Assembly (NCBI RefSeq): GCF_010119245.1
Contig: NZ_WNKG01000004.1
Location: forward strand, 310,001-374,000
DNA from: Cyclobacterium salsum
Lineage (GTDB): Bacteria; Bacteroidota; Bacteroidia; Cytophagales; Cyclobacteriaceae
Direction of reading: 5' to 3'
DNA: 64,000 bases
Below the pieces are notes generated by a model, which did no database searches, was not told where the DNA came from, and saw only the letters and a list, made by a program, of their open reading frames with translations. Position 1 is the stretch's first letter. Each line of letters begins with the position of its first letter. The translations under genes and the position numbers were made by a program. Below, piece by piece: positions 1-8,743 of this stretch.

Positions 1-557
1 AGATAAAATTGGGGACGGATCATGACCTGGACATCATCAAAACCCTGCGCGAACACACCGACGCGGTGTTCCGGATTGATGCCAATTGTGCCTGGACCGC
101 CGATCAGGCCATTGCTTATTCCGGGGAACTGGCCAAACTCAATGTAGAATTTATGGAACAACCCCTGGCAAGAGAGGACGATGAAGGCATGAAAAAAGTC
201 TTTCAATTCAGCGAACTACCGGTCATCGCAGATGAAAGTTGTATTTCGGAGCAAGACGTAGAAAGGTGCCATGGCCTTTTCCATGGGATTAATGTAAAGC
301 TCGTCAAGGCAGGGGGCATCACGCCTGGCCTGCGTATGATTCGGCAAGCCAAGTCCCTGGGCATGAAAACCATGGTGGGCTGCATGACCGAATCTTCGGT
401 GGGAATCGCAGCCATCGCCCACATAGCTCCCTTGCTGGACTACGTGGACATGGACGGAGCCATGCTTCTGTCCCAAGATATCGCTGATGGCGTGAAGATC
501 TGCCCCGATAAGGTGCATTTTCCAGACCGGCCGGGAACAGGTGCGATCCTGATATAA
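1..557 (+). CDS. Dipeptide epimerase, enolase superfamily (5' end outside window)
   Basis: Only the last 185 codons are present; the reading frame is open to the left edge, so the true start lies upstream. The fragment is the C-terminal part of the enolase-superfamily TIM barrel. Seen: the end of a KxK-type motif at the very edge, then DAN, EQP and DES metal-ligand motifs (fragment residues 26, 52 and 77) and a NVKLVKAGG stretch carrying the second catalytic lysine (about residue 99). This order and spacing fit L-Ala-D/L-Glu epimerases, which change the configuration of murein-derived dipeptides in the cytoplasm during peptidoglycan recycling. Substrate is inferred from the family; other dipeptides are possible. 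The next gene starts 14 nt downstream on the same strand, so the two are probably co-transcribed. Confidence 0.85.
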   Translation, partial: IKLGTDHDLDIIKTLREHTDAVFRIDANCAWTADQAIAYSGELAKLNVEFMEQPLAREDDEGMKKVFQFSELPVIADESCISEQDVERCHGLFHGINVKLVKAGGITPGLRMIRQAKSLGMKTMVGCMTESSVGIAAIAHIAPLLDYVDMDGAMLLSQDIADGVKICPDKVHFPDRPGTGAILI

Positions 558-571
558 AGTTCGTTGTCAAA

Positions 572-1630
572 ATGAGTCATACTTATCCTACTTCTCAACT
601 TGGAAGAACCGTTACCCATCAGGGCAAAGACTACCTGCATTTTAGTGGTACCTCCTATTTGGGAATGGGGACCCTACCTGAGTTTAAGGAGCTTCTGATC
701 CAGGGTATCCTTAAATATGGCCCCAATCACGGTTCCAGCCGGAACAGCAATGTGCAATTGTCCCTATATGAGGCATTTGAAGCCCAATTTGCGGCAGGTT
801 CCGGTGCCGCTGAAGCGGCAGTCCTGAGTAGCGGATACATGGCAGGGCAACTTGCCGTTAACACCCTTAGACCACTTGCAGACCTAACCTGGACGGCTCC
901 CGATACCCATCCGGCCATCACCTTAGAAAGCCAGCAGCCTATTGGCCTTACTCACAAACAATGGCAAAAAAAGTGCATTGCCAAGTCTCATGAACTAATG
1001 GGTCAAAAAATCCTTCTACTTTCCAATGCCGTTAACCCCCTTATTCCTGAAATTCATGATTTCGAATGGACCAAAAAGCTATCTCCTGCCAACAAATACT
1101 ACCTGCTAATTGATGACAGCCATGCGTTTGGCCTGTTGGGAAAAGGTATTTTTGGTACCTATACGCAATGGAAGTGCCTTCCGGTCGAAGTAATGGTCGC
1201 AGGCTCGCTAGGCAAGGCACTGGCACTTCCGGCGGGCATCATCCTTGGAAACCCTTCGCTGATTCGTCGGGTCCGGGAAAACCCCATTTACCGCACCTCC
1301 TCTCCTCCTGCACCCGCATTTTTAAGTGCATTTTTGGACGGGCAGGATTATTACCTCAAGCAGCAGCAAAAGCTGAAGGATAATTTGCAGTACATCGCAT
1401 CCGCACTAGAGGGAGTGGAGCGGTTTAAATTTCTGCCTCCCTATCCGGTTATTTCCTTTGAACCGGAGTCCTGGGTGGAACAATTACACCAAAAAGGGTT
1501 TATTCTATCTTCCTTTCCTTACCCACTGCCAGATAGCCCAGCAGTAAACCGAATTGTACTTTCTGCCTGGCACGAGCGGAAAGACCTGGAAGCATTGATT
1601 CAGACGTTAAAAATGCTTTCTGATAGCTGA
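572..1630 (+). CDS. PLP-dependent alpha-oxoamine synthase-like enzyme (BioF/KBL fold)
   Basis: 352 residues, fold type I aminotransferase of the alpha-oxoamine synthase group (8-amino-7-oxononanoate synthase, 2-amino-3-ketobutyrate CoA ligase). Seen: the GPNHGSSR stretch near residue 50, DDSHAFG at 181-187 (the Asp that contacts the PLP ring and the conserved His) and GSLGKALALPAG at 211-222, in which K215 should form the Schiff base. Family members join an amino acid to an acyl-CoA with loss of CO2, or run the reverse cleavage. There are no biotin genes nearby. The protein is shorter than canonical BioF (about 385), and it follows a dipeptide epimerase by 14 nt, so a role in amino-acid or murein-peptide metabolism is as likely as biotin synthesis. 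The exact reaction is unassigned. Confidence 0.75.
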   Translation: MSHTYPTSQLGRTVTHQGKDYLHFSGTSYLGMGTLPEFKELLIQGILKYGPNHGSSRNSNVQLSLYEAFEAQFAAGSGAAEAAVLSSGYMAGQLAVNTLRPLADLTWTAPDTHPAITLESQQPIGLTHKQWQKKCIAKSHELMGQKILLLSNAVNPLIPEIHDFEWTKKLSPANKYYLLIDDSHAFGLLGKGIFGTYTQWKCLPVEVMVAGSLGKALALPAGIILGNPSLIRRVRENPIYRTSSPPAPAFLSAFLDGQDYYLKQQQKLKDNLQYIASALEGVERFKFLPPYPVISFEPESWVEQLHQKGFILSSFPYPLPDSPAVNRIVLSAWHERKDLEALIQTLKMLSDS

Positions 1631-1834
1631 AGCTGAATAAGTAGTTTCCAGCCTACTTAGCCGGATTTTTCTACCGTTTTGGTTACCCTTCCTACACAAC
1701 AGGATTGTTTTTCCAGGTATTGGCTGGGCCTTGGGATAGAATGAAATTCTGCCTCGTAAAAATGTACCCCGATCTTGGATAGGCACAATACTTGTTCCTA
1801 CTTCATTAAGTAAAATCCTAAAAAACACCTATTA

Positions 1835-2581
1835 ATGGTTCGATTATTCGTTTTACCCTTGACCATGGTTCTATTTTTAATGGGCAGCCATTCCCGGGCT
1901 CAGGTCACAATAGATGTCGAGTCCGGACTGGCCTTTCCCGGATATAACGATGTACGAATTCCCAATAAAATGGGAACTTTATTTAGTTTTCAGGAAGATT
2001 TCGAAACGGAAGGGCCCGTCATCCCATTAAGAATACGATTGGGCTATCGCTTCAATGAAAAGAACCATCTGTTTGCCCTTTATGCCCCTCTTGGGATCAA
2101 TTATAATGGGAATGCCGCCAATGATATCAACTTCCAATCCAGTGTTTTTAGACAGGGGGAGGCTTTGGATGGCTATTATCAATTCAACAGCTACAGACTG
2201 ACCTACCGGAGAGAAATTATTAGTTCAGGAAATTGGCTTGTTGGCGTTGGTTTTACAGCCAAAATCCGGGATGCGCGGGTCCGTCTCGCCAATGATCAGG
2301 GATTACGTGACAAAAAAGACGACCTCGGCTTTGTACCCCTGTTGCATCTGTATACCTCCTATGATTTTGGAGGAGAAAAGTTAATTTACTTCGAAGGAGA
2401 CGGACTGGCAGGAGGGCCGGGAAGAGCATTTGACCTGTTTCTAGGGACCCGATTACCTGTTACGGATCGGATGGACATTAAAGCCGGTTATCGTTTTCTG
2501 GAAGGAGGGGCCAATGTGAATGAAGTGTATAACTTTACGTTGGTTCAATTTGCTGTAGCTGGTCTTTATATTCAATTATAG
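1835..2581 (+). CDS. Secreted, outer-membrane-type beta-rich protein of unknown function
   Basis: 248 residues. A signal peptide is evident (residues 1 to about 22, hydrophobic core, ending SRAQ). The rest has alternating hydrophobic/aromatic strands such as RIRLGYRF, HLFALYAPLGINY, SYRLTYRRE and KAGYRFLEGG, and finishes with a strand rich in aromatic and aliphatic residues (FAVAGLYIQL). This pattern suggests a small outer-membrane beta-barrel like other Bacteroidota outer-membrane proteins. I recognise no named family or catalytic motif. It stands alone, 204 nt after the PLP enzyme, and converges with the ABC exporter that ends 15 nt further on. Confidence 0.6.
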   Translation: MVRLFVLPLTMVLFLMGSHSRAQVTIDVESGLAFPGYNDVRIPNKMGTLFSFQEDFETEGPVIPLRIRLGYRFNEKNHLFALYAPLGINYNGNAANDINFQSSVFRQGEALDGYYQFNSYRLTYRREIISSGNWLVGVGFTAKIRDARVRLANDQGLRDKKDDLGFVPLLHLYTSYDFGGEKLIYFEGDGLAGGPGRAFDLFLGTRLPVTDRMDIKAGYRFLEGGANVNEVYNFTLVQFAVAGLYIQL

Positions 2582-2596
2582 CCATTTTAAAGGCGC

Positions 2597-4390
2597 TCAT
2601 TCCACCTCTCCCGCCTGTTGGGTTTGCTTCTCGTAGAGCTCGGCATAGGTGCCTTTGGCCAGCATCAGGTCCTCATGGGTTCCTTTTTCTACCATCTTTC
2701 CATCGTTTAGCACGATGATCTGGTCGGCCAGTTTTGCGGAGGAGACCCGGTGGGAGATGATGATAGAGGTCCTGCCTTTCATGATTTTTTCGAGGGCATT
2801 CAGGATGGCATTTTCCGTTTTGGTGTCCACCGCAGACAAGCAATCGTCCAGCAATAAAATTCTCGGTGACTTGGCAATGGCCCTTGCGATGGAGACCCGT
2901 TGCTTTTGCCCACCGGAAAGGGTGATTCCTCTTTCCCCCAGCCGGGTATCAAAGCCTTTTGGAAAGTCTACAATGTTTTGGTAGACGTCCGCATCTTTGG
3001 CTGCCTTTTCGATCTGTTCGACATTCAATTCTTTTCCGAGCCCAAAACCAATATTGTTGGTGATGCTATCACTGAAAAGAAACACGTCCTGAGGCACATA
3101 ACCAATTTGTTCTCGAAGGTTGGCGATGTCGTAGGAGCGAATATCCAGGTCATCAATTAATATGCGACCTTCCGAGGCATCATACATCCGCATCAATAGG
3201 TTGGCGATGGTAGATTTTCCGGAACCGGTAGTCCCGATAATGGCCAGAGACTGCCCGGAGCCAATTTCAAAGCTCACCTTATCAAGTGCCCGTATTCCTG
3301 AATCCGGATAGACAAAGGAAAGGTTTTCCACCTTGATGCTTCCTTCTATGTCCCGAACGATATTTTCGGTACTGAGGATATCGTTTTTCTGGTCCAGAAA
3401 TTCATTGATACGGGCCTGGGAAGCCGCTGCCCGCTGTACGATGCTGGTCACCCAGCCCAGGGAAGTGACCGGCCAGGTAAGCATATTGACATATAAAATA
3501 AACTCTGCAATGACACCATAGCCTATGCCACCTTCAATTACCTGAATTCCTCCCACATAGACGGTAATAATGGTACTCATGCCGATCAGTGCTAAAATCA
3601 GCGGAAAGAACAAGGATTGCACCCGGGTGAGGGAGATCGATTTTTCTTTGTAATGCTCGCTGGCCTTATCAAATTGCCGGGCACTGTCTGTTTCCCGGAC
3701 AAAGGATTTGATCACCCGAATGCCGGAGAAAGCTTCCTGCACAAAAGTACTCAGGCCCGAAAGGCTCCGCTGAATTTTTTCCGATCGTTCATTGATCATG
3801 TTATTGACCAAATAAATACTAACCGACAGAATGGGAAGGGGAATCAGCGAGTACAGCGTCAGGGGGACGTTGACGGTTAACATGTAGCCGATAACCAGTG
3901 GAAATAAAATCAACAAGTTAATTCCGTACATCAGGGCAGGCCCCAGATACATCCTGACTTTGGAGACATCTTCGGTAATTCGGGCCATCAGATCCCCGGT
4001 ACTGTTTTGCCGAAAAAAAGCCAGCGGCAATTGCTGATAGTGCTGGTAGATTTCGTTTTTCAGATCGTATTCGATCAGCCGGGACATGGCAATAATCGTC
4101 TGCCGGATTAAAAATAGAAACAAACCACGCAACAGCGCCATTGCCAGGATCAACAGTCCGAAAATGAGTATGTACTTTAAAAAAACCGTTCGGGCCAATT
4201 CCGTGACAACCGATCCCTCTTCATACACCTGATAATAAGAAAAACTTTCCACCACATAATCGATGGCGATTCGAACCAGTTGGGCGGGAATAATTACAAA
4301 AATATTGGAAATAAGCGTAAAAACTATTCCTAGAAAAAGGTACAGCTTGTATTTGTATAAATATTTATTTAATCTCCAAAGAGGTTTCAC
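2597..4390 (-). CDS. ABC exporter, fused permease and ATPase (MdlA/MsbA-like half transporter)
   Basis: 597 residues: a six-helix type IV exporter domain (about 1-325) followed by a nucleotide-binding domain (about 350-590). Seen: Walker A GTTGSGKS (386-393), Q-loop region YVPQD (431-435), signature LSGGQ (491-495) and Walker B ILLLDD (511-516). The residue after the Walker B aspartate, usually the catalytic glutamate, is aspartate here (LLLDDCLSAVD), as in the MdlA/MdlB group rather than classical MsbA. It would export a hydrophobic or peptide-like substrate across the inner membrane as a homo- or heterodimer; no partner half-transporter is adjacent. Transcription is divergent from nusB across a 375-nt gap. 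Confidence 0.85.
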   Translation of the reverse strand: MKPLWRLNKYLYKYKLYLFLGIVFTLISNIFVIIPAQLVRIAIDYVVESFSYYQVYEEGSVVTELARTVFLKYILIFGLLILAMALLRGLFLFLIRQTIIAMSRLIEYDLKNEIYQHYQQLPLAFFRQNSTGDLMARITEDVSKVRMYLGPALMYGINLLILFPLVIGYMLTVNVPLTLYSLIPLPILSVSIYLVNNMINERSEKIQRSLSGLSTFVQEAFSGIRVIKSFVRETDSARQFDKASEHYKEKSISLTRVQSLFFPLILALIGMSTIITVYVGGIQVIEGGIGYGVIAEFILYVNMLTWPVTSLGWVTSIVQRAAASQARINEFLDQKNDILSTENIVRDIEGSIKVENLSFVYPDSGIRALDKVSFEIGSGQSLAIIGTTGSGKSTIANLLMRMYDASEGRILIDDLDIRSYDIANLREQIGYVPQDVFLFSDSITNNIGFGLGKELNVEQIEKAAKDADVYQNIVDFPKGFDTRLGERGITLSGGQKQRVSIARAIAKSPRILLLDDCLSAVDTKTENAILNALEKIMKGRTSIIISHRVSSAKLADQIIVLNDGKMVEKGTHEDLMLAKGTYAELYEKQTQQAGEVE

Positions 4391-4765
4391 AAAATAAAAA
4401 GCGTTAGATTTCGTATTTTCTTTTATAATACATCTTAAATTGCAAAGGCAAAGCGGTCAACCCCTAAGAAAGGTTTGTTTCCAATCGGCACTGCCAGCGC
4501 GGACCCAAATATAACACAATCCAAACGGCAAAGTTCAATGGGAGGGATCAAAACATAAGAAAAGGGGTTCTATCTGTCCTTTAGACGCAGATAAACCAAA
4601 ATAGGTCCCTGTAAGCAGAAAAACTATTTCTATCATTGAAAAAATCGATATATTTGCCCTTTGCAGGGACATTTACTAATTTGCAGAAATTTTCGCCTAA
4701 GCAGGTAAACCTGTATTTTCGGTAAATTTCCGGGTTTCACCCATCACGTTCTTTAATTTTAATAA
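4391..4765. other. Divergent intergenic region between ABC exporter and nusB
   Basis: A 375-nt stretch with no supported gene. It is AT-rich towards nusB and must carry the promoters of both flanking genes. One Bacteroidota-type -7 element is visible on the plus strand at 4649-4656 and is listed separately. I saw no convincing minus-strand promoter, no strong hairpin and no repeat. Confidence 0.6.
4627..4656 (+). promoter_or_regulatory. Candidate promoter for the nusB-coaE run
   Basis: TATATTTG at 4649-4656 fits the Bacteroidota -7 consensus TAnnTTTG. An imperfect -33 element, TTTC at 4627-4630, precedes it by 18 nt. It lies about 110 nt upstream of the nusB ATG, which would give a long leader. 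Supported only by consensus match and position. Confidence 0.4.
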
Positions 4766-5950
4766 ATGTTAAACAGAAGGATCCTTAGAGTAAAAGCATT
4801 TCAAACCTTATATGCCTACCAACAGTGCAAGTTTAGCAATGCTAATCTGGCACAAGATTACATCAGGGAGGCGTTCCTTCCGGATCTCAACACCATGGAG
4901 GTTCAGGACAAGGGGCAACTCAAAAGAGATGCGGAACGGTGTGTGCAGCTTTTTCTATCTCATCTGCAAAAAGACACGCCATTGGGATCAGGGGAATCGG
5001 ATGAAAAAATAAGGCATACCGCAATCAAAGCGGTGGATCTTTACCATAAATACAATCAAAAAGACAAGGAATTTTTGAAAAGTAACATGCTGACAGCAGT
5101 GGAAAACATCCCCGGATTGTATATCTATGCCATCCATATTTTGTTGGAGTTTGGAGCGCATGTAACCAATGAGAAGACTAAAAAAAGAAAATACGATGCC
5201 CAGCCGGCATTACAGCCAGCATCATTTTATAATTTGGGTGCCAATAAGGCCTTGCAACTAATCGACTCCAACCATTCCTTCCGTCGTGAATGTAGTCGAT
5301 TTCAGGTGGATAGTAGGGAGCTGGAACTGGAAATTAAAGAATGGTTTAGGGAATTGGTTAAGCCAAATGAGGACTATCAAATGTACATTACCATTGATAA
5401 TCCCAGTTTTGAACAAGACAAAGAAATCCTCCAATCCCTGTTGAAAAAAGTACTGTTCAAAAGTGAGGCTGTCATTAGTTTTTTTCAGGAGAAGGACATC
5501 AATTGGGCGGAGAATAAATCCATTGTCAGAAGTCTGGCATCAAAAGTGATAAAGAACTTATCCGGAGCAGAAGAGCGTACGGATGAGATTCTTCCGGAGC
5601 TGGCTTTAAACTGGGAGGAGGACAAGGAATTCTTCCAAAATATATTTAACTTGACCATAGCTTCGGAAGACGAGTTTAGTGGTATGATAGCCAAAAAAAC
5701 TAAAAATTGGGATGTAGAAAGGATCGCCTTAACGGACCGGGTTATCCTGATAATGGCATTGACGGAAATGGTTAATTTTCCAAGTATTCCGACGAAAGTT
5801 TCGATAAATGAATACATCGATATTTCCAAAACCTACAGCACGCCCAAAAGCAAGCAATTTGTTAACGGTTTGTTGGATACTTTATCAAAAGAATTAACCG
5901 AAAGTGGAAAAATCCGTAAAAGTGGTAGAGGACTTATTGATAATAAATAA
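4766..5950 (+). CDS. nusB: Transcription antitermination factor NusB (long Bacteroidota form)
   Basis: 394 residues, far longer than the roughly 140 of E. coli NusB. The recognisable NusB domain is C-terminal (about 250-385): WDVERIALTDRVIL followed by PTKVSINEYIDISKTYSTPKS and KQFVNGLLD are the hallmark helices. NusB binds boxA RNA with S10 (NusE) and supports rRNA antitermination. The N-terminal 250 residues begin LNRRILRVKAFQTLYAY, itself similar to the start of a NusB domain, so the protein may hold a split or duplicated NusB fold. Long NusB proteins are usual in Bacteroidota. It heads a compact plus-strand run, with ytxH-like 8 nt downstream. Confidence 0.88.
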   Translation: MLNRRILRVKAFQTLYAYQQCKFSNANLAQDYIREAFLPDLNTMEVQDKGQLKRDAERCVQLFLSHLQKDTPLGSGESDEKIRHTAIKAVDLYHKYNQKDKEFLKSNMLTAVENIPGLYIYAIHILLEFGAHVTNEKTKKRKYDAQPALQPASFYNLGANKALQLIDSNHSFRRECSRFQVDSRELELEIKEWFRELVKPNEDYQMYITIDNPSFEQDKEILQSLLKKVLFKSEAVISFFQEKDINWAENKSIVRSLASKVIKNLSGAEERTDEILPELALNWEEDKEFFQNIFNLTIASEDEFSGMIAKKTKNWDVERIALTDRVILIMALTEMVNFPSIPTKVSINEYIDISKTYSTPKSKQFVNGLLDTLSKELTESGKIRKSGRGLIDNK

Positions 5951-5958
5951 CACAAATA

Positions 5959-6267
5959 ATGAGTAAGAAAAGTAATTCACTATTCGTTTTTGCTTTAGGA
6001 GCAGGGCTGGGAGCAGTTCTAGGAGTGCTATTTGCACCTGATTCTGGCAATAACACCCGAGATAAGCTCTCCTATCGTCTGGGAAAGTACAGCAATGAAT
6101 TGGAGGATCTGATCGAGGATTTGATGGAAGGCAAAAATTTACCTGACAATCTGGCCAAATCAGAAGGAGATAAAGTGATCACAGAAGCCAAATCCAAAGC
6201 AGAGAACCTACTCAGTGATGTGAACAAGCTTATTGATCAGATTAACAAGGAAAACAACAATAATTAA
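5959..6267 (+). CDS. YtxH-domain small membrane protein
   Basis: 102 residues. A short N-terminus is followed by one glycine/alanine-rich membrane helix (about 8-27, FVFALGAGLGAVLGVLFAP) and the APDSGNNTRDKL motif typical of YtxH/gas-vesicle-GvpP-like proteins. The remaining part is charged and helical, with likely coiled coil at 60-100. The family is linked to envelope stress in Gram-positives; its role in Bacteroidota is unknown. It lies 8 nt after nusB and 13 nt before the DUF1573 lipoprotein, so it is surely co-transcribed. Confidence 0.75.
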   Translation: MSKKSNSLFVFALGAGLGAVLGVLFAPDSGNNTRDKLSYRLGKYSNELEDLIEDLMEGKNLPDNLAKSEGDKVITEAKSKAENLLSDVNKLIDQINKENNNN

Positions 6268-6280
6268 ATTAGTTAATTTT

Positions 6281-6829
6281 ATGAACTATTCAAAAATCAC
6301 GGTTTGGATGCTGGGAGTTTCCCTGGTGCTGACCGGCGCGTGCAGTCAGGGAGGTGAAGATAAGGATGACCGGATCGAAGCACTGGAGCAAAAAATTTCT
6401 CAATTGGAGCAAAATCAGGTGGTCACGCCTAATAATGCACAAAATGTACAGGCGGCCGACCCATCTTCCATCGGAGCTTTTGCATTTGAGGAGGAAGTAT
6501 TTGATTTCGGAACCATTCAGGAAGGGGAAGTAATAGAGCACCTGTTTACATTTGAAAATTCCGGACAAGCACCATTAGTCATTTCAAACATCCAGGCTTC
6601 CTGCGGTTGCACCAGCCCGGAATGGACCAAAACACCAATCAAACCCGGAGAAGAGGGTTTTGTAAAGGTCGTTTTCAATTCTACCGGAAAGTCAGGCGTT
6701 CAAAGCCCCACCGTAACCATTCAGGCGAATACCTCTCCTAACGTAACCCGGTTGCGTTTAAAGGGTAGCGTCAATAGAAAATCTGCATCTGCATCACCCG
6801 GGCCTTCAGCAGGTCCTGTTAAACGTTAA
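6281..6829 (+). CDS. DUF1573 lipoprotein
   Basis: 182 residues from the ATG at 6281. That start is preferred over upstream in-frame codons because it opens a lipoprotein signal peptide (VLTGAC lipobox near residue 21). A short coiled-coil linker (EALEQKISQLEQN) follows. The domain at about 65-170 shows the DUF1573 pattern: FDFGTIQEGEVIEHLFTFEN, then NIQASCGCTSPEW, then KPGEEGFVKVVFNSTGKSG. DUF1573 is an immunoglobulin-like (ASPM/SPD-2/Hydin-type) beta-sandwich common in Bacteroidota envelopes, with no known reaction. It sits 2 nt before yajC. Confidence 0.85.
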   Translation: MNYSKITVWMLGVSLVLTGACSQGGEDKDDRIEALEQKISQLEQNQVVTPNNAQNVQAADPSSIGAFAFEEEVFDFGTIQEGEVIEHLFTFENSGQAPLVISNIQASCGCTSPEWTKTPIKPGEEGFVKVVFNSTGKSGVQSPTVTIQANTSPNVTRLRLKGSVNRKSASASPGPSAGPVKR

Positions 6830-6831
6830 AA

Positions 6832-7152
6832 ATGTATCACTCGCTATTGCTTCAAGTAGACGGTGGTGCCGGAAGCGGCATCATGGGCCAGGTATTTCTC
6901 TTCGGAAGTATCATTCTGATCATGTATTTTTTCATGATCCGTCCCCAACAGAAAAAACAAAAAGAAACCACCAAATTTATCTCCGAAATTAAAAAAGGAG
7001 ATCTTGTGGTCACCGTGGGTGGGATTCATGGCAAGGTCTTTTCAGTAGAAGGGGATTTGGTATTCGTGGAATTAGACAAGGGAATGAAACTAAAGGTGGA
7101 AAAATCCGCCCTTTCGCTCGATTACACCAAAAAATTAAATAATGCCAAATAA
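6832..7152 (+). CDS. yajC: Preprotein translocase subunit YajC
   Basis: 106 residues, the usual YajC size. Seen: one N-terminal membrane helix (about 17-37, VFLFGSIILIMYFFMI), immediately followed by the diagnostic RPQQKKQKE and then IKKGDLVVTVGGIHGKV. YajC associates with SecD, SecF and YidC at the Sec translocon in the inner membrane. Only 2 nt separate it from the DUF1573 gene and 12 nt from ybbR. Confidence 0.95.
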   Translation: MYHSLLLQVDGGAGSGIMGQVFLFGSIILIMYFFMIRPQQKKQKETTKFISEIKKGDLVVTVGGIHGKVFSVEGDLVFVELDKGMKLKVEKSALSLDYTKKLNNAK

Positions 7153-7164
7153 TTCACTCTACAA

Positions 7165-8130
7165 TTGAGTACACTTGGTAACTATTTTAGGAAACTTAAA
7201 CCTGAAAAAACATCAAATCTGAAAGTGGTAGTCCTCTGTGTGTTCACGGCTACCACCTTTTGGCTTTTGAATGCCCTGAACAAGGACAACTACACGACCT
7301 CAGTAAACCAGCCATTGCAGCTAAACTACGACCAGGAGGAATTCATGGCTGTCGGTAACGTGCCGGGAGAGGTGCGCATTCAAATCAATGGAAACGGCTG
7401 GGATTTACTTAAAAGACATTTTAAGATCAGTGTCACGCCCCTGGAGGTATTCGTAGAAGATCCTTCTCAAAAACCTTTTCTCCTAACCTCCGATATAGAG
7501 CGACAAATGGCCGAGCACCTGGCATCCTCCAACCTGGTGGACATCGTGCAGGACACCCTCTTCTTTTCAATCGACCGGATTGTATCTAAAAAAATTCAAA
7601 TCGTACCGGATACAACCTCCACTACGCTAGCGGAAAATCATGACTATGCGGCTGGTATCACACTGGACCCAGAAATGGTCACTGTTACAGGCCCTATCTC
7701 AGTGATCGAACAACTGGACGGCAAGCTGTATCTGGATATACCTGACGATAATATCCGGGAGGATTATTCCAAACTCCTTCCTTTAAAATTGGATAAAGAA
7801 AAACAAGAATACCTTAGCCTTGATGAAGAAACATCTCAGGTTACTTTTGAGGTCATAGCCTTCATAGAAAATACGGTCAATCTGGATATACAGAAGCTTT
7901 ACTTTCCAGGTAATGTGACCATTGATAGCACTATTACCGAAATTCAAGCTCAATTTTTAGTTCAGGAAGATAAAATGGAAACGTTGCAAAATCTGGAACT
8001 TACCGCCATTTTAAACTACAACAACCGCAACCGTGAGGACAGCACTATAGCAGCTTCCTTGAACAAATCTCCGGCATACATTAAAGAAGTCACCTTCGAA
8101 CCCGAAAACTTCAAGTTAATTTATGAGTAG
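7165..8130 (+). CDS. YbbR-like domain protein
   Basis: 321 residues if translation starts at the TTG at 7165; no upstream ATG is available in this frame after yajC. One membrane helix (about 20-37, KVVVLCVFTATTFWLLNAL) anchors an extracytoplasmic region of YbbR-type repeats, with strands such as VTVTGPISVIEQL near residue 175. YbbR proteins are usually linked to CdaA (c-di-AMP) in Firmicutes. In Bacteroidota the gene usually lies next to coaE and yajC, as here, and its function is not settled. Its last 8 nt overlap coaE, implying translational coupling. Confidence 0.8.
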   Translation: MSTLGNYFRKLKPEKTSNLKVVVLCVFTATTFWLLNALNKDNYTTSVNQPLQLNYDQEEFMAVGNVPGEVRIQINGNGWDLLKRHFKISVTPLEVFVEDPSQKPFLLTSDIERQMAEHLASSNLVDIVQDTLFFSIDRIVSKKIQIVPDTTSTTLAENHDYAAGITLDPEMVTVTGPISVIEQLDGKLYLDIPDDNIREDYSKLLPLKLDKEKQEYLSLDEETSQVTFEVIAFIENTVNLDIQKLYFPGNVTIDSTITEIQAQFLVQEDKMETLQNLELTAILNYNNRNREDSTIAASLNKSPAYIKEVTFEPENFKLIYE

Positions 8131-8725
8131 GAAACAGCCCATGTTACTCGGCATCACCGGGGGAATAGGTGCTGGAAAATCACTAATTTCAAAGCTTTTT
8201 GCCTTGCTCAAGGTACCTGTCTACAATGCAGACGACCGCGCAAAGTGGCTCATGGAACACGAAAGTGATTTAAAAGAGAAAATCATGGCCGAATTTGGCA
8301 AGGATGCCTACCTGCCGGATGGCAAGCCAAACAGAGCTTACCTGGCGGAAAAGGTTTTTTCAAACGCCAACGAAACCCAAAAAATCAACCGCATCGTCCA
8401 TCCTGCCGTGAATCGGGATTTTAAAACCTGGGTCGATTTCCAGCATTCTCCCTATGTTTTAAAGGAAGCAGCATTACTGTTTGAAACCGGTTCTTACCGG
8501 GAGTTGGACTACACGATCCATGTAAGTGCCCCCAGGGAATTGCGCATTTCCAGGATCCGTAAGCGAGACCCCCACAGAAGTACTGAGCAAATCAAAGCCA
8601 TAATGGAAAAACAATGGGAGGACGATAAAAAAAACAAACTGGCAACCTTCCTACTCTCCAACGACGAAAAAGAAATGCTGATCCCGAAGGTACTTGAAAT
8701 TCATCACCGCCTTACTGCCCGCTAA
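8123..8725 (+). CDS. coaE: Dephospho-CoA kinase
   Basis: 200 residues, a normal CoaE length. P-loop GGIGAGKS at 13-20, NADDRAKWLMEH (the CoaE substrate-binding segment) near residue 35, a central HPAV and FETG pair (IVHPAVNRDF, ALLFETGSY), and the lid region RISRIRKRD. CoaE phosphorylates the 3'-hydroxyl of dephospho-CoA in the last step of coenzyme A synthesis. It is the last gene of the nusB run and converges with the small minus-strand gene at 8744. Confidence 0.95.
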   Translation: MSRKQPMLLGITGGIGAGKSLISKLFALLKVPVYNADDRAKWLMEHESDLKEKIMAEFGKDAYLPDGKPNRAYLAEKVFSNANETQKINRIVHPAVNRDFKTWVDFQHSPYVLKEAALLFETGSYRELDYTIHVSAPRELRISRIRKRDPHRSTEQIKAIMEKQWEDDKKNKLATFLLSNDEKEMLIPKVLEIHHRLTAR

Positions 8726-8743
8726 AGCCGTTTACCGGTAGGG

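Noticed and set aside
1607-1828. A 73-codon minus-strand frame between the PLP enzyme and the outer-membrane-type gene.
   Set aside because: No family pattern, and it overlaps the end of the PLP enzyme gene. It is more likely a chance frame in an intergenic gap.
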